A DNA stretch of 42,992 nt from the NCBI GenBank assembly GCA_001769035.1, contig MENF01000198.1, positions 1-42,992 on the forward strand, read 5' to 3'. The notes under the pieces are model-generated. The model ran no database searches. It saw nothing but the letters and a program-made list of their open reading frames with translations, and was not told the DNA's origin. Shown here piece by piece: positions 8,594 through 16,819 of the stretch; position 1 is the stretch's first letter; every line of letters begins with the position of its first letter. Position numbers and translations under genes: made by a program. The stretch comes from Bacteroidetes bacterium GWA2_32_17. GTDB lineage: Bacteria; Bacteroidota; Bacteroidia; Bacteroidales; GWA2-32-17.

Positions 8594-10411
8594 ATGCAAA
8601 ATTGCAAAACACATATTATTACATTATTCACGTTATTTCTTTTCATTACAATTCATTTTAGTTATGCTCAGGATGTACAATTTACTGCATCTTCAAAAAA
8701 TATAGTTTCGGTTGGAGAGCAATTCAGACTTGTATTTTCTCTTAACAATAAACCATCATCTTTTAAAGCACCTTCATTAAATGGCTTTGATATTTTAATG
8801 GGTCCAAGCACATCAAGCAGTAGCAGTGTTCAAATTATTAACGGACAAGTTACACAAAATGTAAGCTATTCATATACATATATTTTATACGCATCAAAAG
8901 AAGGAAAATTTAATATTGAACCTGCTGAAGCTACTGTTAATGGAAAAACTTATAAATCAAACTCATTATCAATTGAAGTTGCTAAAGGAGATAATTCTAA
9001 CATGCAGCAAAACCAAAATCAAACAAGTAATTCCAACGATGTATCGGGAGATGATGTTTTTGTTAGAGTTTTCTTAAATAAAACAGATGTTATTCAGGGA
9101 GAACAAATTATAGCAACTATTGCAATTTATACAAAGTTAAGTATAGTAGGTTTTGAAGAAATGAAATTTCCCGCATATAAAGGATTCTGGAGCGATGATT
9201 TAGAAAACCCAACACAAATAAATTTAAAACAAGAAAAATATAATGGTTCTGTATATCAGGTTGGTGTATTAAAAAAGACACTTCTAACTCCACAACATTC
9301 AGGCAATATTACAATTGAACCTTTAGAATTAACTTGTTTAGTTCAACAACGTGTGAATAAGACTCATCGCAATATTTTTGACGATTTTTTTGGAAACTAT
9401 CAAAATGTCAGAAAAAAACTTGTAAGTCCTGCTATTACAGTTCATGTTAAACCATTACCAAACAACAAACCTGCCGATTATAGCGGAGCTGTTGGTAACT
9501 TTGAGTTAGAAGCAACACTTGATAATAAAAACCCAAAAACAAATGAAGCTATTTCATATACATTAAAATTAAAAGGAACAGGTAATTTAAGACTTGCCGA
9601 GCTTCCTAAAATTAACTTCCCATCTGATTTTGAACAATACGACCCAAAAACAAATAACAACATAAATGTATCTGCAAATGGAACATCCGGTTCAAAAATT
9701 ATTAACTATTTATTAATACCCCGTCATCCGGGCGAATTTACAATACCTGCATCCAATTTTAGTTATTACGATTTATCAAGTAAAATCTTTAAAACTCTTT
9801 TAACCCCCGAATTTAAAATTAATGTTGATAAAGATACTGCAAGCAACTCAACTGCAATTGTTTCAGAATTTTCAAAAGAAGATGTAAGGTTTTTAGGTTC
9901 AGATATTCATTACATTAAAACAAACAAGGAAAAATTAAATGAAAAAAATAAATATTTAATCTCTGAACCTTTATTCTATTTAGCATATCCATTCTCATTT
10001 GTGTTGTTTTTATTTTTAATTATTTGGCGCAGAAAACAAATAAAACAATATGCAGATGTTGCTGCTATGAAGAATAAAAAAGCTAATAAAGTTGCACAAA
10101 AAAGATTACAACTCGCTAATAACTACTTAAAAGAAAATCAGCATGAAAAATATTATGAAGAAATGACAAGGGCAATTTGGGGTTATTTAAGCGATAAACT
10201 AACTATTCCGGTTGCCGACCTTTCTAAAGAAAAAGCAAACGAAAATCTTAAATTGAAAAACATCTCTGACGGAACTATTTCAGAATTAAATAAAATTATT
10301 GAAAACTGCGAGTTTGCCAGATACTCTCCTAATTCCGATAATTCTGCAATGCAAGAAACTTATAACAAATCAACTGAACTTATTGGTAAACTTGAGCAAA
10401 ACATTAAGTAA
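8594..10411 (+). CDS. batD: BatD, oxygen-tolerance envelope protein
   Basis: At 605 residues the length is normal for BatD. A signal peptide (about 1-25, cleaved near SYAQ) is followed by a long extracytoplasmic region of beta-sandwich-like repeats opening with VQFTASSKNIVSVGEQF, typical of the BatD family. One membrane segment lies at about 458-478. A cytoplasmic helical domain follows, with ANNYLKENQHEKYYEEMTRA and DKLTIPVADLS. BatD probably joins BatA, BatB and BatC in an inner-membrane/periplasmic assembly. Confidence 0.93.
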   Translation: MQNCKTHIITLFTLFLFITIHFSYAQDVQFTASSKNIVSVGEQFRLVFSLNNKPSSFKAPSLNGFDILMGPSTSSSSSVQIINGQVTQNVSYSYTYILYASKEGKFNIEPAEATVNGKTYKSNSLSIEVAKGDNSNMQQNQNQTSNSNDVSGDDVFVRVFLNKTDVIQGEQIIATIAIYTKLSIVGFEEMKFPAYKGFWSDDLENPTQINLKQEKYNGSVYQVGVLKKTLLTPQHSGNITIEPLELTCLVQQRVNKTHRNIFDDFFGNYQNVRKKLVSPAITVHVKPLPNNKPADYSGAVGNFELEATLDNKNPKTNEAISYTLKLKGTGNLRLAELPKINFPSDFEQYDPKTNNNINVSANGTSGSKIINYLLIPRHPGEFTIPASNFSYYDLSSKIFKTLLTPEFKINVDKDTASNSTAIVSEFSKEDVRFLGSDIHYIKTNKEKLNEKNKYLISEPLFYLAYPFSFVLFLFLIIWRRKQIKQYADVAAMKNKKANKVAQKRLQLANNYLKENQHEKYYEEMTRAIWGYLSDKLTIPVADLSKEKANENLKLKNISDGTISELNKIIENCEFARYSPNSDNSAMQETYNKSTELIGKLEQNIK

Positions 10412-10714
10412 AAAGTGAGAAGTTAGAAGGATAAAGTTGAAATAAATAGAAATAAGTCTAAATAAAGTACAAAGTATGAAGTATTAAGTACCAAGAACAG
10501 TGAACAACAAAAACAATAGTCACACAATTGTCAAACAATGGTCATACAATAGCAATAAAAACAACTGAATGACAAAGTATGACTACTGAATGACAATGTA
10601 TGACTATATTAACAATGAACGTAAAACAATGAACATTTTTGAACTTTTTTTAACAATGAACGTAGAACATTTTTAAACAATAAACTAAAAACTCTAAACT
10701 AAAAACCAATAAAT
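10412..10714. other. 303-bp repeat-rich spacer between batD and batE
   Basis: No gene was found. The spacer is low-complexity, built from short degenerate words such as ACAATG, GAACATTTTT and GTCATACAAT. TTAACAATGAACGTA occurs at 10609-10623 and again at 10650-10664. A 21-bp tandem duplication lies at 10564-10605. Such a long gap inside an operon suggests accumulated slippage rather than a second promoter, though batE could have its own. Confidence 0.6.
10564..10605. repeat. Tandem duplication of a 21-bp unit
   Basis: ACTGAATGACAAAGTATGAC T (10564-10584) is followed directly by the same unit with one change, A to T (10585-10605). Confidence 0.75.
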
Positions 10715-11494
10715 ATGAACACAATATCAAAACATAAACACATGATAATAATAATCATAATATATGTTTTTTTTACATCGCTTGGTAGTTTTGCTATAAA
10801 CTCAGAATTAGCTAACGATTCGGCTAACTCCAATTACAAAAATGGCAATTACGAAAATGCTATAAAATATTACGAATCAGTTTTATCACAAGGCCAAGAA
10901 TCGGCTACTATATATTACAATTTAGGAAATGCATATTTTCGTATTAAAGATATTCCAAAATCAATATTAAACTTTGAACGAGCAAAGCTTTTATCACCTA
11001 AAGATGATGATATAAATTTTAATTTGAATTTAACATCTGGTTTAATAGTTGATAAAGTAAATAACATTCCGGAATTTATAGTAACTGCTTGGTTTAAAAA
11101 TATTTTAAACATGTTTAGCGCAAACATTTGGGCTGCTATAAGTTTAGTGTTATTTGTTTTATCATTATTAATAATATTGTTCTTTTTATTTTCAAAAAGA
11201 GCGTATTTGCGAAAATTATTTTTCTGGACTGGCAGTTTAATTTTTATTATTTCTTTAATATGCTTATTTATTGCAGTTGAAAGCAGAGTAACAATTATTG
11301 ATAATCATTCTGCTATTGTAATGCAGGCAGTAACTACAGCAAAAAGTTCACCAAGCAATTCGAGTACCGACCTTTTTATTATTCATGAAGGAACAAAAGT
11401 TACAATAAACGAAAAACTTGACGATTGGACCGAAATAAAACTTTCCGATGGAAATGTTGGATGGATAAAATCGAAAGATATTGAGGAAATCTAA
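10715..11494 (+). CDS. batE: BatE, TPR and SH3-like membrane protein
   Basis: The 259-residue protein has a signal or membrane segment (about 9-27), TPR-like repeats (about 30-105; NYKNGNYENAIKYYE and YYNLGNAYFRIKDIPKS), two membrane helices (about 138-160 and 166-189) and a C-terminal bacterial SH3-like domain ending in WTEIKLSDGNVGWIKSKDIE. This is the usual BatE architecture and closes the operon. Its stop lies 1 bp from the stop of the convergent IDDTDS gene, so no room exists for a separate terminator. Confidence 0.92.
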   Translation: MNTISKHKHMIIIIIIYVFFTSLGSFAINSELANDSANSNYKNGNYENAIKYYESVLSQGQESATIYYNLGNAYFRIKDIPKSILNFERAKLLSPKDDDINFNLNLTSGLIVDKVNNIPEFIVTAWFKNILNMFSANIWAAISLVLFVLSLLIILFFLFSKRAYLRKLFFWTGSLIFIISLICLFIAVESRVTIIDNHSAIVMQAVTTAKSSPSNSSTDLFIIHEGTKVTINEKLDDWTEIKLSDGNVGWIKSKDIEEI

Positions 11495-11495
11495 A

Positions 11496-12257
11496 TTAAT
11501 TTACCAAAATCTTAAAATTACTACTAAAAGCTCCCATTATTTCATTACTGTTAATTCTTTTTTCTTTTATTTCTTCAACTAAAAGTGTTACGACATTGTT
11601 TTCGAGAGTTGGTTTCGAGAATTTGTTTTCATAAATAATGGTTGCATCAGTTGGGATTTTGTAACCATTTAAAGTTTTAATAGTATCAACATGAGTTTGA
11701 TAATAAACCTCACCTGCAATATAAGTTCCTCTCATTTGAGGAACTTCAAAACCATTTGCCCATATAACTCTGCCATCATTATTTGTAGAACGTAAACCAA
11801 TTGCAGCTAAAGCCCCAATAATACCTTTCTTTTTGTTATTATTTAAAAATTTAACATTCAAATTATTGTTTTTAATTAACATAACTGCCTCTTTAATAGA
11901 TACAATTTCTTTTTTTGATTTCAACGAAAATTCAACAATATCGTTCGAAATGTTATTAGAATCGGAAAAGACAATAGCTGTATTTGAACATTTCTGACAA
12001 TTCTCAGTAATAAATTCCTTGCAAAATGAAATCAATTTTTCAAAATCACAAGATGTAACTTCTAAACATGCAGAATTATTAATATTTGTATATTTTATCT
12101 TTTTTGATAAAAAAAGCTGATGTCTGGTAATGTTAACAACTTTTCCAAGATTATTACTTTCTATTTGCTTTGCTAAACTTTTAGTAATCTCTCCAGTTCC
12201 TTTGGAAGTTAAACTATCAGTGTCATCAATCCCAATGAATAAACGATTTTGCGGCAT
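11496..12257 (-). CDS. Stand-alone TiaS-like protein with IDDTDS motif
   Basis: The 253-residue protein starts with IGIDDTDS (8-15), then GTGEI, TRHQL (44-48) and NNSACL (60-65). The IDDTDS motif is the hallmark of the N-terminal kinase-like domain of archaeal TiaS, which attaches agmatine to tRNA-Ile2. The next ~150 residues could correspond to the TiaS ferredoxin-like region. The OB-fold and zinc ribbon that complete TiaS are absent. Bacteria normally modify this tRNA with TilS, so the substrate is unknown. A CxxC pair (ENCQKC) lies mid-protein. It converges with batE at 1 bp spacing and appears to be a single-gene unit. Confidence 0.65.
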   Translation of the reverse strand: MPQNRLFIGIDDTDSLTSKGTGEITKSLAKQIESNNLGKVVNITRHQLFLSKKIKYTNINNSACLEVTSCDFEKLISFCKEFITENCQKCSNTAIVFSDSNNISNDIVEFSLKSKKEIVSIKEAVMLIKNNNLNVKFLNNNKKKGIIGALAAIGLRSTNNDGRVIWANGFEVPQMRGTYIAGEVYYQTHVDTIKTLNGYKIPTDATIIYENKFSKPTLENNVVTLLVEEIKEKRINSNEIMGAFSSNFKILVN

Positions 12258-12386
12258 TTTAAGGATAATTTGGTTAACGCAAAGATATATTTCTTAAAAT
12301 AAGAAAAAAATATTTTTTGATAAAAATTATCAACTTTTTGATTAACAAATTTTATTTATCCTTTATAAACTCCTTAAATTCAATAA

Positions 12387-12510
12387 TTAGCGTTTGTTAA
12401 TAAAGTTAATATATAGCTAGGAATTACAAAATTTTTCTTTTTAATGCGTGAAATTAGCGACAAATATTTTTTTATAATTTTATTTAACACGACATTATGG
12501 ACAAACACTA
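12387..12510. mobile_element. Small TIR-bounded element A (MITE-like)
   Basis: The left end TTAGCGTTTGTTAATAAAGT (12387-12406) matches the complement of the right end, TAGTGTTTGTCCATAATGTC (12510 back to 12491), in most positions. The interior is about 85 bp, AT-rich and non-coding. It directly abuts the left end of element B. The same terminal sequence is found at six other ends in this window. Confidence 0.55.
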
Positions 12511-12731
12511 TTAGTGTTTGTTTGTAAAGTCAACATTTTTAATTTATAGGGTATAGAGGTATAGGGAACTTTCCGAAAGTTAACGGCGCCATGGTCTTTG
12601 CAAACTTTCGGAAAATTACAATGACGGCTAATTGCTTATACCATATACCTTTATACCTTATACCCATAAGTTCTGAATTATAAATATGATATACATTTAC
12701 ATATTTTTTCGACTTTACAGACAAGTTCTAA
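12511..12731. mobile_element. TIR-bounded element B carrying core repeat copy 1
   Basis: The left end TTAGTGTTTGTTTGTAAAGT (12511-12530) matches the complement of the right end, TTAGAACTTGTCTGTAAAGT (12731 back to 12712). Inside, AT-rich arms surround the 130-bp core at 12549-12678. Its layout is the same as the element at 29916-30135. It encodes nothing convincing, so if mobile it needs a transposase from elsewhere. Confidence 0.65.
12549..12678. repeat. 130-bp structured core repeat, copy 1
   Basis: The core runs from GGGTATAGAGGTATAGGG to CCCATAAGTTCTGAAT. Its ends pair imperfectly through GGTATA-type words. Its centre holds two self-complementary boxes, AACTTTCCGAAAGTT and AACTTTCGGAAAATT, on either side of GGCGCCATGG. 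It differs from copies 2 and 3 at two positions each by direct comparison. Confidence 0.9.
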
Positions 12732-12768
12732 TTATTTTTGCTTATCCCGAGATATTATGAAAAACAAT

Positions 12769-12776
12769 TACTTTTG
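12769..12776 (+). promoter_or_regulatory. Possible -7 box for the TPR gene
   Basis: TACTTTTG fits TAnnTTTG and lies 26 bp before the ATG at 12803, just outside element B. No -33 box at good spacing is evident. Confidence 0.35.
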
Positions 12777-12802
12777 TTAAAAATAATCAGTTTACAAAGA
12801 GC

Positions 12803-15574
12803 ATGGACATATCACCTGATGGAAATAAATTCGGTACGAAAATCCAGGATTTAGTACAATGGTGTGAAACTGCATTTCAGCATTACCGGAACGGTTATTA
12901 TGCCGATTCCCTCACGAATATGAGAAAAGGCGGAGAAGCTGCCTGTAAGCTCATTATCATTTTCAATTTTCCTGAAAAGGTCGCTGAAAATAAAATCGGG
13001 CAGAAGAATTATAAAGAACTTATTGAAACTATAATAAGAGATTATCTTGCACCCCGCAAAACTATCAACTGGCTCGAAACACTGCAGATACACGGCAATA
13101 TCGCCACACATGATAATTATGTAATTAAGGAGCAGGCAAACTACAGCATTGTTGCCTTACGTTTGCTTATTTACTGGATTTTTGATGAAATGCTGAAAGC
13201 ATCACTTCCTTCCCGTTTGGAAAAAGTTATGACTGAAACAGGAAGAGAACCGGGCAGGGTAGATCAAGAAAAAAAAATAGAAGATGAGTTGCTCAAGGTA
13301 AAAAAGGAAAAATCCAATCTTGAAGAACGATTACACTCACTTCATGGTAAAGAAGAGCAGGAAAAAGAAAAAACAGAACAATACAGGAAGTCCCTGGAAA
13401 ATGCGGCGGCAAAGATTAGAGAACTTGAGCAGGACAAACAGAAAATAACAGCACTGGAAAGCGAACTTTTTAAAACAAGACAGGAGGCTGATGCGTTAAA
13501 GCAGAAACAGAAGGGTGCTTTTTTCAGTTCATGGAAAAAAATAAATATTTTTATAAGAGTAGGTATTTTATCTGTCCTTGTCATTCTGATTATTGTGTCA
13601 GGCTGGTTCATCTTTAAAAGCGTTGGTCTTACTGATTCTGAAAAGAAAAACAGAACTGTTACATCAATACATCAGCAAACCGACAGTCTGAAGATACTCA
13701 TACTTCCGTTCATTATCTTACAGAATAACCCCAACCTTGAAATAAAATTTGAAGAAGCCCTGATAAACCGTATCCGGCAGAAAGCCCAGAATATGAAACT
13801 TAACCTTGATATTTTATACAAATCTTCCTTTCATAAATCATTTCTGTCTGATGAAGATGCAATAAAAGAGGGAATAAAGGTAAAGGCAGATCTGGTCGTC
13901 TTCGGAGAACTGTACGACCCTTCCAGCCCGGAAGACAGTATGCAGGTCAATGTCAGGTATTCCCTGACACGCCCGAATAATCGCAATACAGGTGAGACGG
14001 GGATAAAATCTTTTAAGAAACTTACCGACAGTTCAGCGGTCAGAATTATGCAGGAAATTGAATGTATGGTTGATTTTGCCCTTGCTGACCGTTATTTCTC
14101 AAGAAACAAATATTCTGATGCACTGGCATTACTTTATACGACTATTCCTATCAATAAATATCAGAAGATATCACTTTGTGATTTTCGTGCAACTTGTCAC
14201 CAGGCGCTGAAGAATTATGCTGCTGCTGTTATAGAGCTGGAAAATTACATTAAGCTTGATTCTCACGAAGGTTACCCTTTTTCATTTTTGGGAAGCATCC
14301 TGAAACAGAAAGGTGATTATGAAAAAGCCGATGAGTATTATCAGAAAGCACTTCAGATTGAACCCGGCAACGTTGTTACGCTTCAGGGTTATTCAGACCT
14401 TTTGGTAACGGTAAAAAATTATGCAAAAGCATTGCAACTAATAAAGGAAGCTGTAACACTTGACACAATGAACGCTACTTCCTGGTACTATATCGCTTAC
14501 ATCGAAAATATGCTGAAAGATTATAGTGCTGCAAGAGAATATTATATTAAATCTCTTAAAATTGATTCAGCAAACACCAATGCCATGAAGGAACTGGCAG
14601 AACTTCTTGCCTTTAATTTCAATGAACCGGAAAAAGCAGTCGAATACTTAAATATGGCTATACGCAGAGACAGTACTGACGGAAGAGCAATGTTTCAGCT
14701 CGCTAATATTTATTCCTCTACAAGTCTAAGAAACTCCGATAAAGCGGAGTTGCTTTTTAAAAAGAGCAAGAAGTTCCTGGGGCATGAGAATGCCGCGGCT
14801 ACAAACTTTGGATTAGGCATAGCAGCCTATAACAAGGGCAATTTAAAAACAGCAGTGGATTATTTTTTAAAAGCTTACCCTTCCGACAGTACAAATGTGG
14901 AACTATGCAAAAGTATTGCCCAGGCGTACCTCCAATTATATGACTACGGTAATGCCCAAAAATATCTTCTGCGTACTTATACTATTGATAGCATGGATTA
15001 CCTTATAAATTATAACCTGGGCAATTATTATTTCTGTTCACCCGGAAAATATAATAACATGGGGAAAGCGGTATTTCATTTTGAACGGGTGCTAAAGACC
15101 TATCCTTACGATACGCTTGCCCTGGAAAATCTTGGTAAAATTTATCTGCAACTGAAAAAAATTGATAAAGCTAAAGAGATATTTACAAAACTTTATTCCT
15201 TAAATGCCAATAGTCTCATTGCTAATAAAGGATTCGGATATCTTGCCAAATTGAATGACGACTTTAAGAAATCATTGCAATATTTTCAAAAGGCTGTTGA
15301 TGTATATCCGAATGATTGGGAAGCTAATGCTCAGGTTGCCTATTCAATGACACGGACAGAACCTGAAAAACATCTTGTTAAAGCCCTACATTATGCCCAG
15401 CGTGCTGCAGAACTGAATCCACAGAATGGAACAAATCTGTACATATACTCCCAGGTATTATTAATGACAAACGACTTTGCCAAGAGTGCCGAATATTATT
15501 ACCGGGCTATCGAATTAGACCCGTCCTGTAAAGATGACCTGTTAGAAAAGGGACTGAAAGAAAAGGGGTTTTGA
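12803..15574 (+). CDS. HEPN/DUF4145-like, coiled-coil, membrane-anchored TPR protein
   Basis: The 923-residue protein is modular. Residues 1-135 look like a DUF4145/HEPN-type helical domain (NMRKGGEAACKLIII, then HGNIATHD at 97-104). Residues about 155-235 are a Lys/Glu/Gln coiled coil. One membrane helix lies at about 250-271. Residues about 295-385 resemble a CsgG/FlgO/TolB-N-like domain (KILILPFI, then ADLVVFGELYDP). From about 430 to the end there are many TPR repeats. The sequence is visibly richer in CTG, CAG, GGC and CCG codons than its AT-rich neighbours. It sits between two copies of the 130-bp repeat, which suggests acquisition. The function is unknown; scaffold, sensor or defence-like roles are all possible. 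The canonical HEPN R-x4-6-H is not obvious. Confidence 0.8.
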   Translation: MDISPDGNKFGTKIQDLVQWCETAFQHYRNGYYADSLTNMRKGGEAACKLIIIFNFPEKVAENKIGQKNYKELIETIIRDYLAPRKTINWLETLQIHGNIATHDNYVIKEQANYSIVALRLLIYWIFDEMLKASLPSRLEKVMTETGREPGRVDQEKKIEDELLKVKKEKSNLEERLHSLHGKEEQEKEKTEQYRKSLENAAAKIRELEQDKQKITALESELFKTRQEADALKQKQKGAFFSSWKKINIFIRVGILSVLVILIIVSGWFIFKSVGLTDSEKKNRTVTSIHQQTDSLKILILPFIILQNNPNLEIKFEEALINRIRQKAQNMKLNLDILYKSSFHKSFLSDEDAIKEGIKVKADLVVFGELYDPSSPEDSMQVNVRYSLTRPNNRNTGETGIKSFKKLTDSSAVRIMQEIECMVDFALADRYFSRNKYSDALALLYTTIPINKYQKISLCDFRATCHQALKNYAAAVIELENYIKLDSHEGYPFSFLGSILKQKGDYEKADEYYQKALQIEPGNVVTLQGYSDLLVTVKNYAKALQLIKEAVTLDTMNATSWYYIAYIENMLKDYSAAREYYIKSLKIDSANTNAMKELAELLAFNFNEPEKAVEYLNMAIRRDSTDGRAMFQLANIYSSTSLRNSDKAELLFKKSKKFLGHENAAATNFGLGIAAYNKGNLKTAVDYFLKAYPSDSTNVELCKSIAQAYLQLYDYGNAQKYLLRTYTIDSMDYLINYNLGNYYFCSPGKYNNMGKAVFHFERVLKTYPYDTLALENLGKIYLQLKKIDKAKEIFTKLYSLNANSLIANKGFGYLAKLNDDFKKSLQYFQKAVDVYPNDWEANAQVAYSMTRTEPEKHLVKALHYAQRAAELNPQNGTNLYIYSQVLLMTNDFAKSAEYYYRAIELDPSCKDDLLEKGLKEKGF

Positions 15575-15624
15575 TAGTTTTGGATGGCTTGGATTTATAC
15601 ATTATAAATTGGTATAGAGGAATA

Positions 15625-15754
15625 GGGTATAGAGGTATAGGGAATTTTCCGAAAGTTAACGGCGCCATGGTCTTTGCAAACTTTCGGAAAGTTACAATGA
15701 CGGCTAATTGCTTATACCATATACCTTTATACCTTATACCCATAAGTTCTGAAT
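15625..15754. repeat. 130-bp structured core repeat, copy 2
   Basis: Same sequence and orientation as copy 1, with two differences, starting 50 bp after the stop of the TPR gene. One extra GGTATAGAGGAATA unit precedes it at 15611-15624. The outer 21-bp terminal repeats found around copies 1 and 3 are missing here. Open frames through it on either strand are repeat translations, not genes. Confidence 0.9.
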
Positions 15755-15767
15755 CCGATATCGGATT
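15752..15767. repeat. 16-bp perfect palindrome AATCCGATATCGGATT
   Basis: A perfect palindrome at the junction of core copy 2 and the 3' end of the BtuG-like gene, where the TPR and B12 transcription units converge. The identical 16 bp recur at 29502-29517. There is no T-run after it, so a classic terminator is unlikely. Confidence 0.7.
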
Positions 15768-15775
15768 TAGAAACG

Positions 15776-16819
15776 TTAATTTCCCATTATTTCAATCCAA
15801 CCCGGATTTACACCAGCGGTATAAGACTTTATTAAATTCCCATTCAAATCAAATATTAGAGTTTCTCCATTTGCTACATAGTTTTTTGCATCGGTAACAA
15901 TTATTTCATTTGTTAAAGAATTAATTGCCAATCCATAAAAGTTTTTTGAATGAGCAGTAATTAAAGGAATATTTGGTAATAAATTGTCGGTTATTGACAT
16001 TCTGTATATATTGTTATTTATATAATAGAGAGTATCTCCTGCCCTATTTGCACATAAACGTACTGGCGACATTGAAATATCACTAAATGTAAAATGCTTA
16101 ATTTCAGTCAAATCGGAGCTATTCAAACACCATAGCGAAGCATTTTCCTGTCCATAAGAACTGCCTGTAAAGCCACCATCGCAAAGCACCCAAATATTGT
16201 TATTCTTATCATTTACAATGCTATTTGGTTGTTTACCAACAATTGCAGAATCTAATTTATTATCTGTAAGTATATCAATTGAATAAACCATATTTCCATA
16301 CGACCATGTTGTTACATATACTTTACCATTTAACAAAATCATTTTTTCAGAGGTATGTCCAATATTAACAAAGCCAACTATTGAATTATTTTGCAAATTA
16401 ATTTTAGTAATTCTTGTATCATATAAATCTGATACATAAGCAAGTGTATCGTTAATAATTAACATCTGACGGGGTGAACCTAAGCCAGTTATTTTTCCGG
16501 AATATTTCATATCGCTTAAATTAACAATATAAATAATACCCGAATTATTTACAACAATATATCCTTTGTTATTATGGATAGTCATTGAATAAGCTACATC
16601 GCCAAGAGGAACAGCATTTGCTTCATAAAATATATCCTGATGGAATTTATTATTTGTTTCATCAAAAAATGAAAGCGAAGAGTTTCCCCACGTATAATTA
16701 CCTTCGTTTACAACAAAAAAACCTGAATTATTTGTATTAACAGAAATTGGTTCGTCGGTTTTTTTCTTACACGAAAAAACAATTATAAATAACAATGTAT
16801 ATAATAAATATTTTCTCAT
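15776..16819 (-). CDS. BtuG-like YncE-type beta-propeller surface lipoprotein
   Basis: The 347-residue protein has a lipoprotein signal with the acylated Cys at 17 (FIIVFSCKKK). The rest looks like a seven-bladed YncE/DUF5074-type beta-propeller: repeated GYIVVNNSG, AYVSDLYDTRITKIN, VGKQPNSIVNDKNNNIWVLCDGG and similar blades. In Bacteroides, BtuG proteins of this fold bind cobalamin on the outer surface and pair with the BtuB channel. Here the gene overlaps the TonB-receptor stop by 4 bp and is the last gene of a riboswitch-controlled operon, which supports the same role. Lineage-specific YncE proteins for other ligands remain possible. Confidence 0.82.
   Translation of the reverse strand: MRKYLLYTLLFIIVFSCKKKTDEPISVNTNNSGFFVVNEGNYTWGNSSLSFFDETNNKFHQDIFYEANAVPLGDVAYSMTIHNNKGYIVVNNSGIIYIVNLSDMKYSGKITGLGSPRQMLIINDTLAYVSDLYDTRITKINLQNNSIVGFVNIGHTSEKMILLNGKVYVTTWSYGNMVYSIDILTDNKLDSAIVGKQPNSIVNDKNNNIWVLCDGGFTGSSYGQENASLWCLNSSDLTEIKHFTFSDISMSPVRLCANRAGDTLYYINNNIYRMSITDNLLPNIPLITAHSKNFYGLAINSLTNEIIVTDAKNYVANGETLIFDLNGNLIKSYTAGVNPGWIEIMGN

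Larger units (their letters stand above)
12258..12802. other. 545-bp intergenic region filled by two small inverted-repeat elements
   Basis: No credible gene was seen. It holds the abutting elements at 12387-12510 and 12511-12731, and the upstream region of the TPR gene with TACTTTTG at 12769-12776. The remainder (12258-12386) is AT-rich and should contain the promoter of the minus-strand IDDTDS gene. Confidence 0.6.

Noticed and set aside
10412-10714. Possible CRISPR-like array in the batD-batE spacer
   Set aside because: The repeated words are short, irregular and without unique spacers of constant length; only one 21-bp tandem pair is seen.
15507-15897. Open frames on both strands through core repeat copy 2, and the matching one at 12539-12724 in copy 1
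   Set aside because: They are translations of the 130-bp repeat, run into neighbouring genes or spacers, and have no ribosome site or domain.
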